7,512 nucleotides of DNA from assembly GCA_023390635.1 (NCBI GenBank), contig JAEWCM010000091.1, positions 1 to 7,512 on the forward strand, written 5' to 3'. This document shows, piece after piece, positions 1-7,462 of this stretch; the first letter of the stretch is position 1; each line of letters starts with the position of its first letter. The DNA is from Bacillota bacterium (GTDB taxonomy: Bacteria; Bacillota; Desulfitobacteriia; Desulfitobacteriales; Desulfitobacteriaceae). The notes under the pieces were generated by a model. It saw nothing but the letters and a program-made list of their open reading frames with translations. It was not told the origin of the DNA and did not search any database. The translations under genes and the position numbers were made by a program.

Positions 1-3000
1 ACTTTGGCCAAAAATTATATCGAATTAAAAAATCTACATACTCAATTAGGTGATATGTATTCTGAATTGGAAATCGCTCATGCCGAATTGGAAGCAGCTT
101 ACAGTGAATTGGAAAATGCCGAAGTACATGCTCAAAAACAATTAAGAGAGATCGATAGCCATCAGCATTATTTACAACAATTTTACGAAGGAGTTTCTGG
201 CGGAATTATCTCCCAGGACAGCAAAGGCAAAATTTTGCAGGCTAATCAAATGGCCTGTTGGTTAATTGGCGCACGTTGTAATACCTTGATTGGAGATCAA
301 CTTCCTGACGATCTTTATCCGTCTTTTCTATATGACGGTACTCCTTTCCAATGGACGGAGCTGCCACTGTTATTGGAAAAGGCTCACAGTAACCCGGAGG
401 TAGCTGCCTCCCTTAATTTCCGAGAATTTGACCCCCATATGTATACTGATAACGCCACTGGAACTGATCAGGCAATATCAATTGATCACTTGCCAGAGAC
501 CCATAAAACGGAAGTCTACCTCATCGGTCCCGATGGGAATCGACGCTGGCTTTTGCTCCATACCAGCCTTTTAGTAGGCCTGCATGGAGATCAGGAATAC
601 CTTACAACCTTTTTTGATAATACCTCTGAGCAAAATCTACAGATTGAAGACATTCTGCTGCGGGAAATTAATCAAAAAATATTATTGAATAAACCCTTAA
701 TCGATATTTTTCAATATCTTTGCAGTTCTCTTGTTAGCCAAATGGGATATCCTGCCGCTTGGATCGGCACAAAAGAAAAAGACGGTTCCGTATTTCTGAC
801 AGCCCGAGCAGGCGCAATGTCCGATATTGACCTCAATGTCCGTTGGGATCAAAGTCCTGAAGGATACGGAGCAGCCGGCGCCGCTTTGCGTGAAGGTGTC
901 ATCAAGATTTTCGATGTAAGAAATAATCCTAACTTTTTACCTTGGTCCGGACATTTTCAAAAATACCGTCTAAATTGGGTCATTGCTTTGCCTCTTTCCG
1001 TACAAAATGAAGAAATTGCCGTCTTAGTCCTTTATACATCTTCAGAAGAAGGGTTTTTATCTCAACATCAGAGTCACCTGGAACATTTTCGCCTTAAGAT
1101 GAATCTGGCTTTAAGCTTTGCTAAGAATTACGAGAACTTACAACGCTATTCTTTTTTAGCCGATCAATCTAAAGATGCTATGATCTTTACTCAATCCGAC
1201 GATCAAATTATCGAAGCTAATAATGCCGCCATTAACATGTACGGTTACTCCCATGAAGAGCTTTTATCCATGCACCTGCCGGAATTATTTAGTTTGGAAC
1301 TCCCTTCATCAGAAAGAGATTATGACAAGGATAATGACGAAGAGCAAAAAATTATACAGGATTTAAAAAATTCTCAGCTGCCAATGATCAACTCAAGTAA
1401 TTATCTGTACCAATCCAAGCACATGGACAAAACAGGCACTATTTTTCCTGTAGAGTTGAGTGTACTGACAAACGATTTTGCCGGCAAAGAACTCTCCCTC
1501 TATATTATCCGTGACATCAGCGAAAGGGTAAGATTTCAGGATGAGCTAAAGAGAAGTGAGGCCCGCTATCGGGTAATGGTTCAGCAGATGACCAATGCCC
1601 TGGCCGTTTTTGAAGTGTTTGACGAAGGACAGACTTTCGTTTTCAGAGAGTTCAACCGAGCGGCGGAAAAAATCGATCAAATCACGCGAAAAATGGTACT
1701 CGGAAAAAAAGTCGAAGAGATCTATCCTGCTGCGGAGGAATCAGGTATACTGAGATTCTACCGTCAAGCATGGCAAAGCGGTAAGCCCTCTCACTTCAGA
1801 CCAATCTTTTATCAAGATCACCGAATTTCCGGCTGGCGGGAATTTCATGCCTATAAGCTTCCTTCCGGCGAGCTGGTATCTATCTATGAAGATATTAGTC
1901 CTCGTAAGATGGCCGAAGAAGCCCTTTGGCAGGAAAAAGAGCGGGCTCAGGTTACTTTGGATTCGATCGGCGATGCAGTGATCACCACTGATCCTGATGG
2001 AGTTATAGATTATATGAATCAAAAGGCTTCTGAACTGACGGGGTGGAGCCGTTTAGAAGCCCTTGGTCACCATCTGAAAGAAATTTTCAATATCAGGGAT
2101 GAGATTAACGGCCAAATCACGGATAATCCTGCTCAGCTGTGCCTCATTAAAGGAAAAGAGGTCAATCTGCCCGATAACACTATTTTAATTAACCGATCAG
2201 GGCAATCCCGGGCAATTGAAGACTCTGCCGCGCCTATTCGTGACCGTCACGGCAATATTATCGGTGCCGTACTGGTATTTCATGATGTAACTGATAAGCG
2301 CAACCTGGTCAAGAAACTTAGGTATCAGGCCCATCATGATGCCCTGACAGGTCTTCCCAACCGGACATTATTTCATGCATCACTTACGCAATCGATCAGT
2401 GATGCTAAACTGTCAGGAGAAAAACTGGCTGTCCTTTTTATTGACTTGGACCGCTTTAAAATTATCAACGATTCTCTGGGCCATACGATAGGAGACAATC
2501 TTCTCCTGTATGTGGCAAAACGTCTCTCTCTTTTGGTGGGAGAAGGCAATGTTGTCGCCCGTCATGGCGGTGATGAGTTTCTCATCCTAATATCCAATGT
2601 TACAGATGAAGTTCAACTTTCTAATTTAGCCCAGCTCATTCTCCGCAAATTTGCTAAACCGTTCTCCCTGCATGGTCAGGAAGTCTTTATTAGCCCAAGC
2701 ATCGGCATAAGCATCTTCCCCACGAATGGAGATAATCCTGACGATCTGATCAAGCAGGCAGATGCAGCTATGTATCATGCCAAAGATAAGGGGCGCAATA
2801 ATTATCAATTTTACACACTGGCTCTGAATACTTTGGCAGAGCGACGTATGTCCTTAGAGAACCATCTGCGTAAAGCTTTGCAAAAAGACGAATTTGTCCT
2901 CTTCTATCAACCCATTGTAAATGCTGATTCAGGCCAGGTAGAAGGAATTGAGTCTTTAATTCGTTGGAAATCATTACAGGATGGCCTGGTTCCTCCCAAT

Positions 3001-3621
3001 GACTTTATTCCCCTTGCTGAGGAAACAGGCCTCATAGTGCCTATCGGTGAATGGGTATTGCGCCAATCTTGCGCCTTTGCCTCTCATTTAATCAGCTCTG
3101 GTTATCCTTTACAATGGATCTCGGTAAATATTTCTGCCCGGCAATTTCGCGAAGAAGGACTTGCTTCCCTTATTTCCTCTATCCTCAGGGATTATAATTT
3201 AGAACCTAATCGTCTGCATATTGAAATTACCGAAAGCTTGCTCATGGACAGCACAAAACACACCCTTAATACTTTAATAGATATGCGCAAAGCTGGCATC
3301 AAGATCTCAATCGATGATTTCGGTACAGGTTTTTCTTCATTAAGCTACTTGCAGCATTTGCCTATCGACACATTGAAAATTGATCAAAGCTTTATTCGCT
3401 CACTTAATAGTGATAATGCAGCTAAGGTTGTGATTGGAATTATCCGTTTGGCTCATAGTCTGGGCTTAAAGGTAATTGCCGAAGGCGTAGAAACAAGGCA
3501 GGAATTGGAGTTTTTACGCCAATATGACTGTGATCAGCTTCAAGGCTATTATTATAGTGCACCGGTTCCGGAAGATCAGCTCATGTTAACCGTTATTCAG
3601 CTTAATCAGACTATCAATTAG
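1..3621 (+). CDS. Multi-PAS/GAF sensor diguanylate cyclase/phosphodiesterase (GGDEF-EAL hybrid), 5' end probably outside the window
   Basis: Hybrid enzyme predicted to make (GGDEF) and degrade (EAL) the second messenger cyclic di-GMP under control of sensory domains. Numbering is from the TTG at 4. Order seen: coiled coil about 5-50; PAS about 50-205; GAF (GAF_2 type, with PEGYGAAGAALREG) about 222-372; PAS about 380-510; PAS about 520-635; PAS about 650-765; GGDEF about 775-935, opening with DALTGLPNR; EAL about 955-1195. The cyclase has metal-site D814 in FIDLDRF, N822/D823, and an intact GGDEF at 855-859. The RxxD inhibitory site is absent (GEGN in its place). The phosphodiesterase shows E983 (ESL instead of EAL), N1042, E1074, DDFGTG 1104-1109, K1125, E1160 and Q1180, so both domains look catalytically competent. 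No membrane segment is visible. The frame is open to base 1 and no ribosome binding site precedes the TTG at 4, so the true start and perhaps more domains probably lie upstream. The TAG stop is 60 bp before the chemoreceptor gene. Domain assignment is secure; the signals bound by the PAS/GAF domains and the net activity are unknown. Confidence 0.93.
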   Translation, partial: TLAKNYIELKNLHTQLGDMYSELEIAHAELEAAYSELENAEVHAQKQLREIDSHQHYLQQFYEGVSGGIISQDSKGKILQANQMACWLIGARCNTLIGDQLPDDLYPSFLYDGTPFQWTELPLLLEKAHSNPEVAASLNFREFDPHMYTDNATGTDQAISIDHLPETHKTEVYLIGPDGNRRWLLLHTSLLVGLHGDQEYLTTFFDNTSEQNLQIEDILLREINQKILLNKPLIDIFQYLCSSLVSQMGYPAAWIGTKEKDGSVFLTARAGAMSDIDLNVRWDQSPEGYGAAGAALREGVIKIFDVRNNPNFLPWSGHFQKYRLNWVIALPLSVQNEEIAVLVLYTSSEEGFLSQHQSHLEHFRLKMNLALSFAKNYENLQRYSFLADQSKDAMIFTQSDDQIIEANNAAINMYGYSHEELLSMHLPELFSLELPSSERDYDKDNDEEQKIIQDLKNSQLPMINSSNYLYQSKHMDKTGTIFPVELSVLTNDFAGKELSLYIIRDISERVRFQDELKRSEARYRVMVQQMTNALAVFEVFDEGQTFVFREFNRAAEKIDQITRKMVLGKKVEEIYPAAEESGILRFYRQAWQSGKPSHFRPIFYQDHRISGWREFHAYKLPSGELVSIYEDISPRKMAEEALWQEKERAQVTLDSIGDAVITTDPDGVIDYMNQKASELTGWSRLEALGHHLKEIFNIRDEINGQITDNPAQLCLIKGKEVNLPDNTILINRSGQSRAIEDSAAPIRDRHGNIIGAVLVFHDVTDKRNLVKKLRYQAHHDALTGLPNRTLFHASLTQSISDAKLSGEKLAVLFIDLDRFKIINDSLGHTIGDNLLLYVAKRLSLLVGEGNVVARHGGDEFLILISNVTDEVQLSNLAQLILRKFAKPFSLHGQEVFISPSIGISIFPTNGDNPDDLIKQADAAMYHAKDKGRNNYQFYTLALNTLAERRMSLENHLRKALQKDEFVLFYQPIVNADSGQVEGIESLIRWKSLQDGLVPPNDFIPLAEETGLIVPIGEWVLRQSCAFASHLISSGYPLQWISVNISARQFREEGLASLISSILRDYNLEPNRLHIEITESLLMDSTKHTLNTLIDMRKAGIKISIDDFGTGFSSLSYLQHLPIDTLKIDQSFIRSLNSDNAAKVVIGIIRLAHSLGLKVIAEGVETRQELEFLRQYDCDQLQGYYYSAPVPEDQLMLTVIQLNQTIN
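61..123 (+). repeat. Three 21-bp in-frame repeats encoding coiled-coil heptads
   Basis: Three consecutive 21-bp units (61-81, 82-102, 103-123) each contain GAATTGGAA at the same offset. They encode the heptads SELEIAH, AELEAAY and SELENAE at residues 20-40 of the GGDEF-EAL protein. Leucine and alanine recur at fixed heptad positions, as in a signalling coiled coil that joins an upstream input to the first PAS domain. The shared bases may reflect heptad duplication or simply the repeated ELE motif. Confidence 0.7.
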
Positions 3622-3667
3622 TAAACCCAAATTATACTTTAGTTAGCCAACTCGATTTACAAACTGT

Positions 3668-3674
3668 AAGGAGG
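3668..3674 (+). promoter_or_regulatory. Strong ribosome binding site deciding a TTG start for the chemoreceptor
   Basis: AAGGAGG lies 7 bp before the TTG at 3682. No ATG is near it. The first in-frame methionine codon, about residue 56, would remove the first membrane segment, so the TTG start is well supported. The 60-bp gap 3622-3681 otherwise shows no convincing promoter or terminator. Confidence 0.9.
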
Positions 3675-3681
3675 ATTTAAT

Positions 3682-5658
3682 TTGACATTCAGGTTTACAA
3701 TTACCCGGAGAATCTTAGCCATTATTCTCATTATCGCTATCGTTCCAACTGCCATTTTGGGCTTACTTAATTACAATAATGCTAATCATGCATTAATCAA
3801 TGAACTCAAAGATACAACCTTTCAATCTTTGAGTGATATTGAGCAAGTTTCTTCCATGTTCATGCGCAGTCTGGAGATTGATCTTACCGACTTAAGCAAA
3901 CGCCCTGAAGTAATGAATGTCAGCGGGAATAGCATATTATCTGTTTTTCAGGCTTATAAAGAATCTCATCCTGACGCTCTTAACATTTATCTCGCTGTAG
4001 CATCCACAAAGCAATTTCTTGTCTACCCTTCTGCCGAACTCCCAGCGGGTTTCGATCCAACTTCCCGTCCTTGGTATGAAGAGGCGGCAAAAGAACGCAA
4101 ACTTGTATGGACCGATCCCTATGTTGATACTGCCACACAGCAATTAGTCATTACTGCCGCTGCCCCTGTGGTTGACGGTCAAGGCAGTTTTGTCGGCATT
4201 ATCGGGATTGATGTCTCCCTCCAAACGCTCACTTCAATTATCGGCAATACCAAGATTGGCACTGACGGTCATGTGATGCTGACTAACAAAAGCGGTGTAG
4301 TAATGGTTCATCCTGATTCCGCTCTATTAGGGAAGGAGCTTGATATCCCAAAATTAAAACAGGCCATGAAGGAAAAAAGTTCAGGAACTGTCGATTATAC
4401 TGTCAGCGGAGAGAAAAGATTTAGTGTCTTTTCTACTTCGAAAAAAACAGGATGGATTTTTATCGGCGACTTGAGTTTCAATGAAACCAAAGATGCCACT
4501 TCCGGAATCTGGCATCAAACCTTGATCAGCAGTATTATTGCTGCTATTTTGGCCATTATTTTCGGTATGTTTATGTCTAAGTCTATTACCAAACCCCTGA
4601 AAACCATTGTCGAAGAAACAAAACTTATCGGCGCAGGAGATTTTACCGTACGGACCTCCGTAAAAAACAACCATGAAATCGGTATATTAAGTCAATCTCT
4701 TAACACGATGGTCAATGATCTTGATACATTAATGGGTGGTTTAAAAAATACTATTATTCATCTTAGTGGTTCTGCACAGACATTAGCTGCCAATGCAGAG
4801 CAAACCAGTGCTGCTACAGAGGAAGTGACCGCTACGGTTAACCAAATTGCCAAAGGAGCTTCTGATCAAGCGACAGCCGCAGATCAAGGACAGGCTATGG
4901 TAAGTGCTATGGATGACAGATTAAAGGAATTTGTCTCCCGCTCTGAACATACACTTAAAGCTTCGGAAAACATCAGTATTGCCAACCAGCAAGGTACGCA
5001 GACTCTTCGCTTTTTGATGGAACAAACTCAAAAAAACCAGGCATCTGTCGACAGTATTGATTCAGCCATTCGTTCTCTTGATGAAAAGTCCAAAGCCATC
5101 GGGATGATTCTTACAACGATTACCGATATAGCCGGACAAACCAATCTACTGGCTCTTAATGCGGCAATTGAAGCAGCCAGAGCAGGAGAAGCAGGACGTG
5201 GCTTTGCCGTGGTATCGGATGAAATCCGCAAACTAGCTGAACAATCTGCGGAATCTGCAGAGACAATCAAGACAATAATTGAAGATATTCAGAACGAAAG
5301 TACTCTTGCTGTTCAAATTATGAGCGATGTTTCTCAGCAAAGTCAGGCTCAGACATCCGCTGTTGATCAAGTAAATATTGCATTCACCCATATTTCCGAT
5401 AATATAGCTTCGATTACTGAACAGATACAATCGATTAGTCAAAATACAGTCGTACTTTCTGAAAACAGCTCACAGCTTGTTACTATGATCAGTAACGTAT
5501 CTGCTATCTCTGAGGAAACGGCCGCTGCCTCACAAGAAGTCACTGCCTCAATGGAACAAACTGCCTCAGCCATTGATATGGTTGCCCAAACTGCAGCTAC
5601 CTTAAATGATTTATCAGAACAGCTAAATGAAGGAATTAGTAAATTCAAAGTGGACTAG
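3682..5658 (+). CDS. Methyl-accepting chemotaxis protein with periplasmic double-Cache (dCache_1) sensor
   Basis: Transmembrane chemoreceptor that would signal through CheW/CheA to bias flagellar (or other Che-linked) behaviour. Order over 658 residues: short basic N-terminus; TM1 about 11-29; extracytoplasmic dCache about 35-272; TM2 about 280-298; HAMP about 299-351; cytoplasmic signalling domain to the end. The hairpin tip is 485-521, with NLLALNAAIEAARAGE, E497 and R506. Likely adaptation glutamate pairs E380/E381 and E611/E612 sit about 115 residues either side of the tip, matching antiparallel arms. Arm lengths (about 154-158 residues) fit the 44-heptad class usual in Firmicutes. No C-terminal CheR/CheB tether pentapeptide is present (ends SKFKVD). 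In the sensor, R129, W131, Y132, Y147, D149 and D177 match the known amino-acid-binding dCache signature in order and spacing, with F124 where a tyrosine is usual. An amino-acid or related amine ligand is therefore inferred, not shown. TTG start; possibly co-transcribed with its neighbours. Confidence 0.96.
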   Translation: MTFRFTITRRILAIILIIAIVPTAILGLLNYNNANHALINELKDTTFQSLSDIEQVSSMFMRSLEIDLTDLSKRPEVMNVSGNSILSVFQAYKESHPDALNIYLAVASTKQFLVYPSAELPAGFDPTSRPWYEEAAKERKLVWTDPYVDTATQQLVITAAAPVVDGQGSFVGIIGIDVSLQTLTSIIGNTKIGTDGHVMLTNKSGVVMVHPDSALLGKELDIPKLKQAMKEKSSGTVDYTVSGEKRFSVFSTSKKTGWIFIGDLSFNETKDATSGIWHQTLISSIIAAILAIIFGMFMSKSITKPLKTIVEETKLIGAGDFTVRTSVKNNHEIGILSQSLNTMVNDLDTLMGGLKNTIIHLSGSAQTLAANAEQTSAATEEVTATVNQIAKGASDQATAADQGQAMVSAMDDRLKEFVSRSEHTLKASENISIANQQGTQTLRFLMEQTQKNQASVDSIDSAIRSLDEKSKAIGMILTTITDIAGQTNLLALNAAIEAARAGEAGRGFAVVSDEIRKLAEQSAESAETIKTIIEDIQNESTLAVQIMSDVSQQSQAQTSAVDQVNIAFTHISDNIASITEQIQSISQNTVVLSENSSQLVTMISNVSAISEETAAASQEVTASMEQTASAIDMVAQTAATLNDLSEQLNEGISKFKVD

Positions 5659-5677
5659 CTCTGTCCACCTTCCTTTT
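5650..5677 (+). terminator. Small hairpin over the chemoreceptor stop codon, possible weak terminator
   Basis: GTGGAC (5650-5655) is complementary to GTCCAC (5663-5668) around a 7-base loop that contains the TAG stop. A broken pyrimidine run ending in TTTT follows (5669-5677). The 6-bp stem and interrupted T tract make this weaker than a typical intrinsic terminator. It could attenuate read-through into the regulator gene or simply stabilise the transcript. Confidence 0.4.
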
Positions 5678-5694
5678 AGCAGTAAAAAATATTT

Positions 5695-5700
5695 AAAGGG
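5695..5700 (+). promoter_or_regulatory. Ribosome binding site of the HTH-TPR gene
   Basis: AAAGGG lies 8 bp before the ATG at 5709 and supports that start. The 50-bp gap upstream is AT-rich, but I cannot identify a paired -35/-10 promoter in it. Confidence 0.65.
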
Positions 5701-5708
5701 CTGATCAC

Positions 5709-7454
5709 ATGATTTCTGATATTTTGTCTATCTGTAAAGATCGAAATATTAGCCTAACCCAGCTGGCCAAACAATGTGGCATTAGCAAGGGGTATTTATC
5801 TTTGCTTATTTCAGGCAAGCGTAGTAACATGAGTCACACGATTTTGCTGCGTATCGCTGAGGAACTTAATATTTCCGTTAAGGATCTCTTAAGCGAAACT
5901 CCATTTTCCCTTAATTCAGCAATTGATCTGGAGGCCACAGAGCTGACTCTCAAACGCTGGAATATTCCCACCCAGGAACAAACAGAAACTATTCATCATT
6001 TAAAGAGAAAAGAACAATTATCTTTGGAGAAAATTGCTGCTTTTTTTGCTGCTTATGAGCAGAATTATTTGGACGGTATTATGAAAAATCCTCTAACCGA
6101 AGAACAAGTAAAAATACTGCTGGCTGCCTCACTTTATAATGGCGAGCTTCCTGAATCGATTGCCCGTGTACTATCCGGGAGCCGACCGATCCTTAATCCA
6201 CTTATGGAGTATCTGCCAGACTTTAATATCTATAGGCTTAACGTAAGTCCTAAACACATTTTAAACCTGTACTCCAAGCAACTGCCTGACATTTTGCAGA
6301 TGCTTAGGTCTGCATTGCAAGACACGATGAGCATCTCAGAAGCCTATCTCTCTTTGGGGAAACTATGTACAAGGCAAAATCTAAATGACTATGCCCTGGA
6401 ACAGTACAGTTATGCTGCTCTCTATGCTCGTGGGGAGGATAAATCAAGCATATTGGAGGAATCAATCCAAATTATTCGGACTTTTCCTGCCACTCATATG
6501 AAAAATCTTATTCTCACCTGGTATGAAAGTATGCGTACTCTTGGAAAAGGCTTAGTCACTAAAACACTTGCCGATTCTGCAAAAGTATTAGAACTTCATA
6601 ATGAAAGCAGTCTTGAACAATGCTTTATTTCCCGGATCTACAGCACAAGGGGTGCCGCTTATCTCTTGCTGGGCAAATATAAAGATGCTTTCCTGAACTT
6701 GAAGGAAAGCATCTGCTTATGGCCGAATGGACCACTGTCAGCCATGACCTATATTAACATCGGTACCTTAATGAGACGGCTGGGACATTTAGAAATGGCT
6801 AAAAACTATTATCATTTGGCTCTGAAGGATCAAGAGTGTGCAGTTACCCCTTCCGCCCTTTCCTCTTTAGCCCAAATAGCAATTGACGAAAAAGATTTTG
6901 TTAAAGCTCGTGAATATATCTTGAAAGGATATCATTTTGCCAAACTGTTCAAAACAAATTTAGGCAAATCAGAGCTCTATGTGAATTTAGGATTATATTA
7001 TAAAGAGATTGGCAAATATCAAAGGGCCTTATATCTGTTTGAACTGGCAGTCAAGCGTACTACCCGATGTATGGAAAACCGTGCGCTCTGTTACGCTCTA
7101 TTGGAAATGGCTGACACCTACCTCCGGATAAAACAAAATGAAAAGGCTATCGCTTTGATCCGTGAACTCCCTTCTCTCATGGCAGGGCAAGGAGACTCAC
7201 TTCTATTAGCATTCTGGCTCAATAGCAAGGCAAAAGCCTATTTGTCTGAACAGAATGCTTCCATAGCTTTGAATTTTCTTCTGCAAACCTATGGTACATT
7301 GACAAAGAGATCCCATGATTCTCTGGAATACGAAGAATGTTTAAAAATGCTTGAACAAACGTACCATACTCTCCAAAAGCCTTACAAGGCACAGCTTGTT
7401 CGTGAAGAACGGCTGAAGAGACAGGAAAAAAGGGTTGATTTACCTGTTTTTTAA
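5709..7454 (+). CDS. XRE-family helix-turn-helix regulator with long TPR array
   Basis: Predicted cytoplasmic DNA-binding regulator of 581 residues. Residues 3-61 form a Cro/CI-type HTH: helix 2 begins near T17-QLAKQCG, and the recognition helix is around SKGYLSLLISGKR (26-38). A helical linker without recognisable motifs spans about 66-205. TPR-like helix pairs follow at about 210-243, 308-341, 344-377, 381-414, 420-453, 457-490 and 498-531; the clearest are GAAYLLLGKYKDAFLNLKES and LGLYYKEIGKYQRALYLFE. The C-terminus is charged. The layout recalls HTH-TPR regulators whose repeats bind signalling peptides or partner proteins (RNPP group: PlcR, PrgX, NprR). This protein is longer than those, and no candidate peptide gene is visible beside it, so the ligand is unknown. 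The ATG start has an AAAGGG site 8 bp upstream. The gene is 50 bp downstream of the chemoreceptor on the same strand, and its last 15 bp overlap a convergent gene. Class is secure; target genes are unknown. Confidence 0.9.
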   Translation: MISDILSICKDRNISLTQLAKQCGISKGYLSLLISGKRSNMSHTILLRIAEELNISVKDLLSETPFSLNSAIDLEATELTLKRWNIPTQEQTETIHHLKRKEQLSLEKIAAFFAAYEQNYLDGIMKNPLTEEQVKILLAASLYNGELPESIARVLSGSRPILNPLMEYLPDFNIYRLNVSPKHILNLYSKQLPDILQMLRSALQDTMSISEAYLSLGKLCTRQNLNDYALEQYSYAALYARGEDKSSILEESIQIIRTFPATHMKNLILTWYESMRTLGKGLVTKTLADSAKVLELHNESSLEQCFISRIYSTRGAAYLLLGKYKDAFLNLKESICLWPNGPLSAMTYINIGTLMRRLGHLEMAKNYYHLALKDQECAVTPSALSSLAQIAIDEKDFVKAREYILKGYHFAKLFKTNLGKSELYVNLGLYYKEIGKYQRALYLFELAVKRTTRCMENRALCYALLEMADTYLRIKQNEKAIALIRELPSLMAGQGDSLLLAFWLNSKAKAYLSEQNASIALNFLLQTYGTLTKRSHDSLEYEECLKMLEQTYHTLQKPYKAQLVREERLKRQEKRVDLPVF

Positions 7455-7462
7455 ATAGGTAA
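7440..7462. terminator. Hairpin containing both convergent stop codons
   Basis: TTACCTGTTT (7440-7449) pairs with AAATAGGTAA (7453-7462): 10 pairs including one G-T, with a 3-base TTT loop. It spans the TAA of the HTH-TPR gene (7452-7454) and the minus-strand TAA (7440-7442). No T run follows directly on the plus strand. On the minus strand a TTTTTT run comes 8 bases after the stem. It is at best a non-canonical bidirectional terminator or transcript-end stabiliser. Confidence 0.4.

Noticed and set aside
2950..2958. ESL motif taken as a sign of an inactive EAL domain
   Set aside because: The metal-binding glutamate is kept and every other catalytic residue I can place is present; this middle position is known to vary in the family.
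2626..2974. Open minus-strand frames opposite the GGDEF domain
   Set aside because: The plus strand here encodes a well-conserved GGDEF/EAL junction; the antisense products show no domain features.
3633..3638. TATACT as a possible -10 element in the 60-bp gap
   Set aside because: No -35 match occurs 16-18 bp upstream, and no flagellar sigma (TAAA/GCCGATAA) pair is present in the gap either.
3641..3652. AGTT-AGCC-AACT inverted repeat as an operator
   Set aside because: Only 4-bp arms and no second copy near the other genes; expected by chance.
3682..3687. TTGACA resembling a perfect -35 promoter element
   Set aside because: It is the start of the chemoreceptor coding sequence behind a strong ribosome binding site, and no -10 element lies at the proper distance (the position 17 bp on reads CCGGAG).
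5028..5648. Open minus-strand frames opposite the chemoreceptor signalling domain
   Set aside because: They are antisense to a strongly conserved coding region, have no ribosome binding sites, and their composition reflects the Ala/Ser/Glu-rich coiled coil on the other strand.
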